From NCBI GenBank assembly GCA_934646115.1, contig CAKUEM010000003.1:1-64000 (forward strand): a DNA stretch of 64,000 nucleotides, given 5' to 3'. A program made the translations under genes and the position numbers. Numbering within the stretch: position 1 is the first letter of the stretch; the number at the start of each line of letters is the position of its first letter. The stretch comes from an uncultured Oscillospiraceae bacterium. GTDB lineage: Bacteria > Bacillota > Clostridia > Oscillospirales > JAAYXM01. This document shows, one piece after another, positions 1 to 7,687 of this stretch. Under the pieces are notes generated by a model. The model was not told the DNA's origin and did no database searches. It worked only from the letters and a program-made list of their open reading frames with translations.

Positions 1-1
1 C

Positions 2-91
2 GGTAAGAACGACATGATCGACCCGATGGGCAAGGCGACGCGCGCCGAGGTCGCGGTGATCTTAGACCGCATCCTGTCCATGGAGTGGTAA
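2..91 (+). CDS. C-terminal end of an S-layer homology (SLH) domain protein (5' truncated)
   Basis: Only the last 29 codons are inside the window, ending at TAA 89-91. The translation contains the SLH-type ending GKATRAEVAVILDRIL, typical of the repeat that anchors surface proteins to cell-wall polymers. The protein is therefore probably a secreted or surface protein, but its other domains lie upstream and cannot be named. A hairpin follows the stop. Confidence 0.7.
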   Translation, partial: GKNDMIDPMGKATRAEVAVILDRILSMEW

Positions 92-102
92 ACAAAAAAC
101 GA

Positions 103-132
103 CTATGCAGGGCGAGAAATCGCCCTGCATAG
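103..132. terminator. Perfect 12-bp hairpin after the SLH gene
   Basis: The arms are 103-114 and 121-132 with a 6-nt loop. There is no T run on the plus side, but the minus strand reads into a T-rich stretch (A-run at 94-99 on the plus strand). It probably ends transcription of the SLH gene with low U-tract support, or works better in the opposite direction. Confidence 0.5.
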
Positions 133-173
133 AGAAAAAAGTTGCGCTCAAATCTTCTCTTTTATTATTGTTT

Positions 174-198
174 TGGGGCGGCGCAATAAGCCGCCCCA
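174..198 (+). other. GC-rich hairpin in the leader of the solute-binding protein gene
   Basis: A 9-bp perfect stem (174-182 with 190-198) and a 7-nt loop lie 50 nt before the start codon at 248. It has no T run, so a role in mRNA stability or as part of a leader is as likely as termination. Between 133 and 173 I see no convincing promoter. Confidence 0.35.
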
Positions 199-247
199 GG
201 ACGAAGGCAAAAGTGGATTATTTTTTATAAACAAGGAGGGGCTTTGT

Positions 248-1807
248 ATGAAAAGTACCTGGAAACGAATGACAGCAGGGGCGATTGCGGGAGTATTGCT
301 GCTTGCGATGAGCGCATGCGCGCCGAAGGGCGAGGCTGAGAACACGACGGGCGACACGGGCGAGCTGTTTGCACCGGGGACGGAGATCTCTATGGTGGTC
401 GGCAGCCACAGTTCCTGGCCGTATGACGAAAACTGGAACATGTGGCGCTATTTCCGCGAGGCGACCGGCGTGAAATTCAACGTTCAGGCCATTCCGAACG
501 AAGATATTAACACGAAGGTCACGCTGATGCTTGCCTCGCCGGACACATTGCCCGATCTGATTTATCTAGACAGCAAGCTGCTGAGCGATGATTTTGCAAA
601 GCAGGGCGCGTTGGTTGCGATCGACGACTATATGGAGCTCATGCCGAACTACACGAAGTTTTGGAACTCGCTTCCGGAGGAGGAGCGCACGGCGCGGCTG
701 ATGATCCGCAAATCGACCGACGGCAAGACCTATTTTCCGCAGAACTACGGCACGGACAGTCGACAGGGGATTCGCGCGTGGATGTATCGCAAGGACATTT
801 TTGAAAAGCACGGGCTGGCAGTTCCGACCACGATGGACGAGGTATATGAAACCGCAAAGAAGCTTAAGCAGCTTTACCCCACGTCCTATCCGCTGTGTCA
901 GCGCGAGGGGCTGCGCAACATCGGCGTGATGGGCGCGCTGTGGAAGCCGTATTTTACCTGGGAGCTGTATTATGATTTCGAAAATCCATCCTGGCATTAT
1001 GGGGCAACGGAAGATACCATGCTCGAAATCGTAAAATTCATGCGCAAAATGTATGAAGAGGAGCTGCTTCCGCCCGATTATCTGCACGGTACAACGCGCA
1101 ACTGGGAGGAGCTTATGAGCACAGAGCGCGGGTTTATGACGGCAGACTTTGTTGTGCGTATCGACCATTTCAACACGATCCTGCGCAAGGATAGCCCGAG
1201 CTACACGCTCGCCGCAATGACGCCGCCTAAGCCGGATACGCCGACCGCGGGCACAAAGGTTAATAAATTTAACGTCGACCAGAAGGGATATGTGATCTGT
1301 AATACCGGCAAGGAGGATCGCATTAAAAATGCGATTCGACTTGTAGATTGGATGTATACCGATGAGGCGGCGGAACTGCTTTCCTGGGGCAAAGAGGGCG
1401 AGACGTTTGAAGTAAAGAATGGCGCGCGGCATTTTATTCGCCCGGAAGACGGCGACATCGAGGGAGAATACGGTGTGTTTTCCTATGGTACATATCTGCG
1501 GGTAGATCCGACGGCGGCAATCGATATCGCCTCGGAGGAGCAGCAGGCGGGAATTCGCGTTGCACTTGATAATACGATTGAGAACTATAATCCGGCGCTG
1601 TGGATGGCGCTTGCGGATGACGAACAGCGCGAATATAACCAGATTAATGACTCGGTTAAAACTTATGTGGAGGAGAACTTGTCGAAATTCCTTCAGGCGC
1701 AACGGCCGCTCAGCGAATGGGATAGCTATGTGTCGGGCGCGAAGGCGCTTGGGATCGACCGAATGATTGAAATTTATGATACGGCATATCAAAGAATTGC
1801 GGGCTAA
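248..1807 (+). CDS. Family 1 extracellular solute-binding lipoprotein (carbohydrate ABC type)
   Basis: 519 aa. The ATG at 248 follows a strong RBS (aaggagggg, 233-241). An N-terminal signal peptide ends in the lipobox LAMSAC with Cys24 as the lipidation site, so the mature protein is membrane-tethered outside the cell. The body has the aromatic-rich look of large sugar-binding proteins of the LipO/YtcQ kind (about 500 aa). No permease genes are next to it; two amidohydrolase-like genes follow directly. The ligand cannot be read from sequence. It may use permeases encoded elsewhere, or act as a sensor for the downstream enzymes. Confidence 0.85.
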   Translation: MKSTWKRMTAGAIAGVLLLAMSACAPKGEAENTTGDTGELFAPGTEISMVVGSHSSWPYDENWNMWRYFREATGVKFNVQAIPNEDINTKVTLMLASPDTLPDLIYLDSKLLSDDFAKQGALVAIDDYMELMPNYTKFWNSLPEEERTARLMIRKSTDGKTYFPQNYGTDSRQGIRAWMYRKDIFEKHGLAVPTTMDEVYETAKKLKQLYPTSYPLCQREGLRNIGVMGALWKPYFTWELYYDFENPSWHYGATEDTMLEIVKFMRKMYEEELLPPDYLHGTTRNWEELMSTERGFMTADFVVRIDHFNTILRKDSPSYTLAAMTPPKPDTPTAGTKVNKFNVDQKGYVICNTGKEDRIKNAIRLVDWMYTDEAAELLSWGKEGETFEVKNGARHFIRPEDGDIEGEYGVFSYGTYLRVDPTAAIDIASEEQQAGIRVALDNTIENYNPALWMALADDEQREYNQINDSVKTYVEENLSKFLQAQRPLSEWDSYVSGAKALGIDRMIEIYDTAYQRIAG

Positions 1808-1834
1808 TATGCGCAAGGAAAGGACGCGAATCGC

Positions 1835-2599
1835 TTGGTAATTGATGTACACGCACATCTATGGATGGGTCATGTTGAGCAGAATAAGGCAGAGATCCTT
1901 GCGGCAATGGAGCGTTATGGTATTTCAAAGGTGTTTGTTTCGGGGCTTGGCGCACATGTGCCAACGCCAGATGAGGTCATGCAGCAAAACCGTGCGGTAT
2001 ATGATTTTACAAGAGAAGAACCTGATCGCATTTACGGCTATGTATATGTCAGTCCGGAGCATTCTAATGCGGTGAACGTGCTGCGGCACGGTGTGGAGGA
2101 CATGGGGATGAAGGGCATGAAGCTTTGGGTCTCAACATTTTGCGACGTGCCGGAGGTTAATCCGCTTGCCGAGCGCTGCATCGAATATGGGATCCCGGTG
2201 CTTATTCATGCGTTTGTGAAGGCGACGGGGCAATATCCGAACGAAAGTACGGCGCTTCATGTGGCGCACCTGGCGAGACGCTATCCGGAACTGAAGATTA
2301 TCATGGCACATCTGGGGGGAAATAGCTATGATGCCATTCCGCAGATTGCGAAATATCAAAACGTCTGGGTGGATGATTCCGGCTCGATTTATCAGGCGGA
2401 TGAATTGCCCTATACGCTTGCGGCGTTGGGTGCGGGGCGAGTTCTGCATGGAACGGATATGCCGGGAACATATCTTGGTAGTTACGGACAGGCGCTTGCG
2501 ATTGAAGACCCAGAGGCGCGCACGCGTATTTTATGGAAAAATGCCATGCAGCTGTTTGACACGAATTTTAAAATAGGAGAGCCGTATCATGATTATTGA
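1835..2599 (+). CDS. Amidohydrolase family 2 (TIM-barrel metal-dependent hydrolase)
   Basis: 254 aa. The start is TTG 1835 with RBS aaggaaagga (1815-1824); no ATG fits. Metal-ligand motifs of the Amidohydro_2 family are intact: VHAH at residues 5-8 (HxH), a His in LIHAF, MAHLGG, and HGTDMP near the C-terminus carrying the catalytic-type Asp. Family members hydrolyse or decarboxylate small cyclic and aromatic acids; the substrate here is unknown. It sits 27 bp after the solute-binding protein gene and overlaps the next gene by 11 bp, so the three are probably one transcript. Confidence 0.8.
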   Translation: MVIDVHAHLWMGHVEQNKAEILAAMERYGISKVFVSGLGAHVPTPDEVMQQNRAVYDFTREEPDRIYGYVYVSPEHSNAVNVLRHGVEDMGMKGMKLWVSTFCDVPEVNPLAERCIEYGIPVLIHAFVKATGQYPNESTALHVAHLARRYPELKIIMAHLGGNSYDAIPQIAKYQNVWVDDSGSIYQADELPYTLAALGAGRVLHGTDMPGTYLGSYGQALAIEDPEARTRILWKNAMQLFDTNFKIGEPYHDY

Positions 2600-3326
2600 T
2601 TGCAACGCCTTTGTCGGAATGTGGCCGTTTCGGAAAACACGGTTCGGAAACGTTTCTGAGTTGCTGCGGCTGCACCGTGAAAATCAGATCGACGGCGGGT
2701 TAGTATCAAGTCTTCAGGCGATTTTTTACCATGATCCGTGGGAGGCAGAGGCGGAGCTTTTTGATATGCTGCGCGATTTGCCGAACTATCAGCAGGTGTT
2801 CACGGTAAATCCGCGGCTTCCGTCGTGGCGCGCGGAGCTTGCGCGCGCGGTACGCGAGTTTTCTATTTGCGGCGTGCGCATTGTCCCGGGCTATCACGGC
2901 TATACGCTGGATGATCCAGAGGTCGGCGCGCTGTGTGCACAGATGAGAGACTATGGGCTGTCGCTGTTTCTCACCATGCACATCATTGATGAGCGCACCG
3001 CATATTTAATGCAACCGCGCGCGCTGTCTGAAGTCGAAGTGGTTGAATTTTTAAAGCACTGTGGGCTGCGCGTTATGCTTACAGGCGCGCGTTCGGGGGA
3101 ACTGCGCACGATTTGGATGAAATTTCGCGATTTTTGGTTTGAGATGAGCGGGCTGAAGGACGAATTGTTCGTTGTTGAAAAGCTGCATCGGGACGGGCTG
3201 ACCGCGCGCATGAAATTCGGGACGGAAACGCCGATTTTATGCATGAAAAGCACAAAACTGTTGCTCGACTATGCGGAGATCCCAGCGGCGCAAAAAAAGC
3301 AGATCGCAGCGCCTTGGGAACCGTGA
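2589..3326 (+). CDS. Degenerate amidohydrolase-like protein
   Basis: 245 aa. ATG 2589 overlaps the previous gene and has RBS aggag 2576-2580. It resembles its neighbour in fold order, but the N-terminal HxH is replaced by DCNAF, and the late motif reads GTETP in place of a GTD/GSD-type motif. It therefore probably lacks the normal metal site. It may be a non-catalytic partner of the 1835-2599 enzyme or have a changed reaction. The assignment rests on general similarity and tandem position, so the function is open. Confidence 0.6.
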   Translation: MIIDCNAFVGMWPFRKTRFGNVSELLRLHRENQIDGGLVSSLQAIFYHDPWEAEAELFDMLRDLPNYQQVFTVNPRLPSWRAELARAVREFSICGVRIVPGYHGYTLDDPEVGALCAQMRDYGLSLFLTMHIIDERTAYLMQPRALSEVEVVEFLKHCGLRVMLTGARSGELRTIWMKFRDFWFEMSGLKDELFVVEKLHRDGLTARMKFGTETPILCMKSTKLLLDYAEIPAAQKKQIAAPWEP

Positions 3327-3345
3327 GACTCTAGAATACGGAATA

Positions 3346-3383
3346 AAAAAGCAAGCGCATCTATGTGGATGCGCTTGCTTTTT
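3346..3383. terminator. Strong bidirectional Rho-independent terminator
   Basis: A 16-bp perfect stem (3346-3361 with 3368-3383) with a 6-nt loop has A-run and T-run ends, so it can work on both strands. It closes the solute-binding/amidohydrolase unit. Confidence 0.9.
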
Positions 3384-3427
3384 AGCGTGCGGAAAAGGTT
3401 GCGCAGAAAATAAACCGAAGCGCGGGC

Positions 3428-3470
3428 TTGACAAAGCGTGCATATTGTATATAATGAGTATATACAATAT
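3428..3470 (+). promoter_or_regulatory. Promoter with embedded palindromic operator for the GntR-ABC operon
   Basis: -35 TTGACA is at 3428-3433 and -10 TATAAT at 3450-3455, with a 16-bp spacer. A perfect 12-bp inverted repeat (3442-3453 and 3459-3470, 5-bp centre) covers the -10 and the start region. The placement fits autorepression by the YtrA-type GntR protein encoded 16 bp downstream, as is usual for this subfamily. Confidence 0.85.
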
Positions 3471-3485
3471 ACTGAGGTGATGCGG

Positions 3486-3866
3486 ATGAACATGACGATC
3501 CACAACGGCGGGGAGCAGCCGATTTACGCCCAGATCAAGGCGCAAATCAAGGAGCAGATCCTCTCCGGAGTGCTGCGCGAGGGGGAGATGCTGCCTTCTA
3601 TGCGGACGCTGGCGCGCGAGCTGCGCATCAGCGTGATCACGACAAAGCGCGCTTATGAAGAGCTGGAGCGTGAGGGGTTTATCACAACGATGACCGGGCG
3701 CGGCAGCTTTGTTGCACCGCTCGATCGCGATTTTTTGCGTGAGGAGATGCTTCGGCGCGCGGAAGAAGCGCTGCGCAGTGCGGTGTCAGAGGCGCGCGCG
3801 GGTGGGATCACGCGCACACAGCTATTTGAAATGCTTCAAATGATTTGCGAGGGGGAGTTATCATGA
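3486..3866 (+). CDS. GntR family transcriptional regulator, YtrA subfamily
   Basis: 126 aa. ATG 3486 was chosen because RBS gaggtga (3474-3480) lies just upstream; a longer reading frame begins inside the promoter. The N-terminal winged helix-turn-helix (about residues 10-78) contains PSMRTLARELRISVITTKRA and the wing GRGSFV. The short C-terminal helical tail, in place of a large effector domain, marks the YtrA group, which usually represses the ABC exporter operon it belongs to. The stop overlaps the next start by 4 bp (ATGA). Confidence 0.9.
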   Translation: MNMTIHNGGEQPIYAQIKAQIKEQILSGVLREGEMLPSMRTLARELRISVITTKRAYEELEREGFITTMTGRGSFVAPLDRDFLREEMLRRAEEALRSAVSEARAGGITRTQLFEMLQMICEGELS

Positions 3867-4702
3867 GCGCGGCCATTTCGGTCAAAAATCTTTCAAAAAC
3901 ATATCCGGATTTCGCGCTGAAGGATGTAACATTCACGCTGCCGCGCGGCTGCATCATGGGACTTTGCGGCGAAAACGGCGCGGGGAAAAGCACGACGCTG
4001 CGCTTGATTTTAGGATTGGCGCGACCGGACCGTGGCGAAGTGCAGGTGTTGGGCGGCGCGTGTGAGGAGCATCGCGAGCAGATCGGCGTGGTGCTTGATG
4101 AATCGTGTTTTCCTGAGAATTTATGCCCGCGCGAGATCGCGCGCGTGATGCAAAAAATTTATAAAACCTGGGATATGGCGCGGTTTTCCTCGCTGCTTGC
4201 GCGTTTTCAGCTGCCGGATCGGAAATGCGTGCGCGAATATTCGCGCGGAATGAAAATGAAGCTCGCGATCGCCGCCGCGTTGGCGCATGACAGCCGGCTT
4301 TTGATCTTAGACGAGGCGACCAGCGGGTTAGACCCGGTCGTGCGCGATGAGATTTTGGATATTTTCCTTGAGTTTATTCAGGATGGCGAGCGCTCAATTT
4401 TGATTTCCTCGCATATTATCAGCGATTTGGAGAAGCTTTGCGACTATATCGCGCTGCTACATCGTGGAACGCTTCTTGTTTGCGAGCAGAAGGATGTTCT
4501 TCTTGAACGGTTCGGCATGTTCCGCGGAAGCACGGAGGACCTGGATGCCTTGCCGGATACGGCGGTGTGCGGCGTGCGGCGGCATCGGTTCGGGGTCGAG
4601 GCGCTTGTGCGGCGCGATGCGGTGCGCGCGCAGCTTGACCCGGCGACAATGGAGGAGATCATGCTATATCTGATCAAAGGAGAAACGTCATGTGGGGACT
4701 GA
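3863..4702 (+). CDS. ABC transporter ATP-binding protein (YtrB/EcsA-like)
   Basis: 279 aa. Walker A GENGAGKST is at residues 36-44, a non-standard signature YSRGMKMKL replaces LSGGQ, Walker B is LLILDEATSGLDP, and the switch His is in ISSHII. The SRGMK form of the signature is common in ABC-2 exporters linked to YtrA regulators. It energises the permease encoded next, whose start overlaps by 13 bp. Such systems often answer cell-wall antibiotics; here the substrate is unknown. Confidence 0.9.
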   Translation: MSAAISVKNLSKTYPDFALKDVTFTLPRGCIMGLCGENGAGKSTTLRLILGLARPDRGEVQVLGGACEEHREQIGVVLDESCFPENLCPREIARVMQKIYKTWDMARFSSLLARFQLPDRKCVREYSRGMKMKLAIAAALAHDSRLLILDEATSGLDPVVRDEILDIFLEFIQDGERSILISSHIISDLEKLCDYIALLHRGTLLVCEQKDVLLERFGMFRGSTEDLDALPDTAVCGVRRHRFGVEALVRRDAVRAQLDPATMEEIMLYLIKGETSCGD

Positions 4703-5298
4703 TTTATAAAGATATTTTAAATTTAAAAAAATCATTTCGCGCGTATGCGGCGCTGGTCGTTTTTTACGCGGCGCTTTCGCTATTTGAAGAGGCGGCGTCC
4801 GGCATGATGGGCGTGGCGATTGTGCTGAGTGCGATTTTGCCGATCACGGCAATCGCCTATGACGAACGTGCAAAGTGGGATCGTTATGTGCTGACTATGC
4901 CGGTTTCGCGGCGAAACGTCGTGCTTGCAAAATATATGCTTGGGTTTTTGATGCTGATCCCCACGCTGCTGGTCTGCTTTGCGTTTCAGGTGGTCAGCCG
5001 CATGCCGCTGGAGGAAAACCTGCTGCTTTGCGCGGTATTTTGCGGGCTGGGCGTGCTTTTGCTGTCGCTCGTGCTGCCGATTATTTATCGCTTCGGCGCA
5101 GAGCGAGGGCGCATTGCGATGATGGCGGTTTTGTTTGTGCCCACGGTGTGTATTGGGCTGCTTGCAAAAAGCGGCGTCACTCTGCCAGAGCCGGATGCGC
5201 TTTTGCGCGTGTGGTATTGGCCGCCGATCGCGCTTATCGTTTTATGCGCGGTTTCGATGTTTCTTTCGGTTCGCATATATCAGAAAAAGGAATTTTAA
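4690..5298 (+). CDS. ABC-2 type permease
   Basis: 202 aa with about six hydrophobic segments. The cytoplasmic linker AYDERAKWDRYVLTMPVSRR is typical of the small ABC-2 permeases of Bacillota. It pairs with the ATPase at 3863-4702, and the two overlapping genes together with the regulator form one operon that ends at the terminator 5303-5332. Confidence 0.85.
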   Translation: MWGLIYKDILNLKKSFRAYAALVVFYAALSLFEEAASGMMGVAIVLSAILPITAIAYDERAKWDRYVLTMPVSRRNVVLAKYMLGFLMLIPTLLVCFAFQVVSRMPLEENLLLCAVFCGLGVLLLSLVLPIIYRFGAERGRIAMMAVLFVPTVCIGLLAKSGVTLPEPDALLRVWYWPPIALIVLCAVSMFLSVRIYQKKEF

Positions 5299-5302
5299 AT
5301 AG

Positions 5303-5332
5303 AAAAAGCTCCCTAAGAACGGGAGCTTTTTT
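5303..5332. terminator. Bidirectional terminator between convergent genes
   Basis: Stem 5303-5313 with 5321-5331 and a 7-nt loop, followed by T's to 5332. The A-run on the left serves the minus strand. The stop codon of the minus-strand glycosyltransferase (5313-5315) lies at the stem/loop border, so translation of that gene ends within the hairpin. Confidence 0.9.
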
Positions 5333-6362
5333 GCGTTTTGAGAATTTTTTTTGCCGTATGCTTTGCGTGAATGAGTGCACGGCAGGTTTTATGCCGGGCG
5401 AGGATGCGGTCATAGAACGGAACATGCGTGGCGCGCAGCGGCATATGCGAAAGATAGCGCGAGAACGGCGCATCATGGGCAAACGCGCAGATCGCAGAGT
5501 AAATTTCATCGTATTCCGCGCGGCTTTGAATTTGCGTAAAATCAAAAATTTCAAGCAGCTCGCGCAGTGTAAAATATGCTTTTTCGCAGCAAATTACGCG
5601 AGGCAGGTCAGAAAACAGCGCGCAAAACTGCGCAAAAAACTTGCGGTATTCTTCGATTGAATGCATTGAGCGGGAATTCATGGTAGATTCCGGATGCTGG
5701 CGATAAAAATAGCCGAGCGAATCCATGACCGCAATTTTTTCGGCGCGCAGCAAAAATTCTGCCGTGAAGAGTTGATCCTCGGAAATATGGATATCCTCGG
5801 CAAAGCGCAGGCCGGAAAGCGCGCTTTTGCGATAAAGCTTCGCCCAAATTTCGGGAATGAGCCCCTTCAGGATGATAGGAGCGGTTTTCCAGGCGAAGCA
5901 CGCGCGGATCACGGCGACTTTTTGCGCCGCATCGGTCATATCATATTCTGTTACAGAACCGTCTCCGCGCAGCAGGTTGGTTTTTAATTCATCGCCGTGC
6001 AAATCGACCCAACGGATTTTTGACCATACGCCGTCTATACCGGGCGCGATGCAGCGCGCGGCATCGGCTAATAATGTGGGTGCGATAAAATCATCAGAAT
6101 CGATAAAAGTGACCCAGTCGCCTTTCGCGTGCGCAAGCCCGGTGTTCCGCGCGGCAGACACGCCTGCATTCTCCTGATGGATTAGGCGGATGTCGCCGCG
6201 CTCTGCATATTGTGAAAGCAGGGCGCACGTTGCGGCATGGGTGCTTCCATCATCAACAACGAGCGTTTCGAAATCACGAAAGGTCTGCGCGGCAATGCTT
6301 GTGAGGCAATGCTCTAAATAAATCGGATCGGTATTATAAACCGGAATAATCACAGTAATCAT
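5313..6362 (-). CDS. Glycosyltransferase family 2
   Basis: 349 aa. It starts with the GT-A fold signature MITVIIPVYNT, followed by VVDDGST and IDSDDF (nucleotide-sugar and metal binding, DxD). The C-terminal part has no membrane spans, so it is a soluble or peripheral enzyme that adds one sugar to a growing polymer. It overlaps the upstream acyltransferase gene by 4 bp. The pair is divergent from the large polysaccharide operon and probably modifies the same or a related surface glycan. The sugar specificity is unknown. Confidence 0.88.
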   Translation of the reverse strand: MITVIIPVYNTDPIYLEHCLTSIAAQTFRDFETLVVDDGSTHAATCALLSQYAERGDIRLIHQENAGVSAARNTGLAHAKGDWVTFIDSDDFIAPTLLADAARCIAPGIDGVWSKIRWVDLHGDELKTNLLRGDGSVTEYDMTDAAQKVAVIRACFAWKTAPIILKGLIPEIWAKLYRKSALSGLRFAEDIHISEDQLFTAEFLLRAEKIAVMDSLGYFYRQHPESTMNSRSMHSIEEYRKFFAQFCALFSDLPRVICCEKAYFTLRELLEIFDFTQIQSRAEYDEIYSAICAFAHDAPFSRYLSHMPLRATHVPFYDRILARHKTCRALIHAKHTAKKILKTQKSSRS

Positions 6363-7381
6363 AGCGCTGTTTCCTTTTTAGAATGTTTGGTTCGAATTTG
6401 CCGGAGTGCATGCGACGGGTAGAAAAACACATTGAGATATGGGGTTTGCGCGGCGAGCTTTGCAATGAGAACGGGAAACGCCAGCCCGCACAGGATCCCC
6501 GCCGACAGATGCAGCCAATAATTCGTTACGCTCACTTTTAAAAGACAGATCCGAATGGCGGAGGTAAATATCGTGTGCAGCAGATAGATCGGAAAGGAAT
6601 ATTTGCAGACAAACTGCAAAAATACGGCAATCGGCTTGCAGCGCGCGATCAGAGAAATCAGGCAAAGCGAGGCGAAAATGCCGAGCAGCGTTGCCACGTC
6701 GTCCATGAGAAATATGTAATAACCATTCGTTAAGAAAAGGGCGGAGACGATCAGGATATGAAGCAAGATCGCGGCGATGCGCGCCGCCGCAGGCAGTTTT
6801 TGCACGGCGAGCGAGCGCAGGCACGTGCCAAGTCCGAATGCGAGCACGCAATGCATAGACGAATCTAAAAAACCCAGGTCAATATTTAAATATTTCAGCA
6901 CGGTAAACACGGTAAACAGAACAGCCGTGATGGTGATATTATTAAAAAAGCGCGAAAGCAGCGCCCAAAACACAAAAAGCCAGAACAGCGAGAACAAAAA
7001 CCAATATTGCGCCACCGGCTGACGCCAAAGCTGCAAAATATCAGAAAGCGAGGAGGCGGTATTGACCCCGGGCGTGAGCGAATTGATCGCGATATACACG
7101 GCGGAAAAGAAAAAATAAGGCAGACCGAGATTTAACAGCTTATTTCCGATAAAGCGGAGGCGGCTGCCTTTTGATGCCGCGTCGCCGGTCAGATGATAGA
7201 CGTAGCCGGCAAGAAACATGAACAGATCGATATGAAAGCTCATGATAAATCGCTCTGAAAACGGCAGAAAAGCGGGAAGCGAAAGCCCGCAGGATATCAG
7301 CCCGAGCAACACGTGTCCCAGCAGAACGAGCAGGCACGCGTAGCCTTTTAATTGATCAACAAAAACGTCACGCTGCAACAC
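6359..7381 (-). CDS. Acyltransferase family 3 (membrane O-acyltransferase)
   Basis: 340 aa with about ten hydrophobic helices. The N-terminal pattern DQLKGYACLLVLLGHV, with its His in the first helix, and FHIDLFMFLAGYV match the Acyl_transf_3 family, which moves acetyl or other acyl groups from the cytoplasm onto extracellular glycans. It is first in a two-gene minus-strand unit with the family 2 glycosyltransferase. The promoter is at 7426-7454. Confidence 0.85.
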   Translation of the reverse strand: MLQRDVFVDQLKGYACLLVLLGHVLLGLISCGLSLPAFLPFSERFIMSFHIDLFMFLAGYVYHLTGDAASKGSRLRFIGNKLLNLGLPYFFFSAVYIAINSLTPGVNTASSLSDILQLWRQPVAQYWFLFSLFWLFVFWALLSRFFNNITITAVLFTVFTVLKYLNIDLGFLDSSMHCVLAFGLGTCLRSLAVQKLPAAARIAAILLHILIVSALFLTNGYYIFLMDDVATLLGIFASLCLISLIARCKPIAVFLQFVCKYSFPIYLLHTIFTSAIRICLLKVSVTNYWLHLSAGILCGLAFPVLIAKLAAQTPYLNVFFYPSHALRQIRTKHSKKETAL

Positions 7382-7425
7382 GATCCTCTCCCTTCCGGCG
7401 CGCGTTGTGCGCGCTTTCTGGAGGT

Positions 7426-7454
7426 ATTATAACACAGAATAACCGTGGAGACAA
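7426..7454 (-). promoter_or_regulatory. Minus-strand promoter of the acyltransferase/glycosyltransferase pair
   Basis: Read on the minus strand, TTGTCT (7454-7449) and TATAAT (7431-7426) are separated by 17 bp. It lies 45 bp before the start codon at 7381 and is back to back with the riboswitch promoter. Confidence 0.8.
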
Positions 7455-7471
7455 AAGAAAAAGGAAAATAT

Positions 7472-7500
7472 TTGACAAAATACGAAAAATATTGTATGAT
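7472..7500 (+). promoter_or_regulatory. Promoter of the polysaccharide operon
   Basis: -35 TTGACA is at 7472-7477 and -10 TATGAT at 7495-7500 with an ideal 17-bp spacer. Transcription would start near 7507, immediately before the riboswitch aptamer. Confidence 0.88.
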
Positions 7501-7511
7501 AAAGAAAAAAT

Positions 7512-7590
7512 AAAGATAGGTAAACTTATTGAAAGATAAGGACACAAAGTCATCGTGCCTAAGGCTTTATGCTATGGTTGACAGACTGCA
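7512..7590 (+). promoter_or_regulatory. Cyclic-di-GMP-I (GEMM-I) riboswitch aptamer
   Basis: The order of conserved GEMM-I elements is present. GGTAAAC is at 7519-7525. A hairpin CTTATT-GAAA-GATAAG (7525-7540) carries the GNRA tetraloop. GACACAAAGTC is at 7541-7551 (consensus GACGCAAAGCC). A second arm contains GCCTAAGG and CTATGG, the tetraloop-receptor side, followed by ATGGTTGACAG (7574-7584). The base equal to G20 of the Vibrio Vc2 aptamer is G (7520), which favours cyclic-di-GMP over the cGAMP variant that has A there. The RNA lies just downstream of a strong promoter and upstream of a terminator and the polysaccharide genes. Confidence 0.88.
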
Positions 7591-7641
7591 ATTTGCAAAG
7601 ACGCTCGGTTTTGAGCTTGCTTTACTGATTGCAGTTTTTTT
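7585..7641 (+). terminator. Riboswitch expression platform: intrinsic terminator
   Basis: Arms 7585-7592 and 7628-7635 pair perfectly, with an inner imperfect hairpin (GCTC/GAGC) and a T run 7635-7641. The left arm shares bases 7585-7590 with the 3' end of the aptamer. A ligand-stabilised aptamer should therefore block the terminator, giving an ON switch; this direction is inference. Confidence 0.8.
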
Positions 7642-7687
7642 ATTACCGTTTTTAGCGCGGCAAGGGCGGCGATGACTGAGGAGGTTT

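Noticed and set aside
566..1858. 430-codon open frame on the minus strand
   Set aside because: It is antisense to the solute-binding lipoprotein gene, has no RBS, and its Arg/His/Leu-rich translation looks like a GC-codon shadow.
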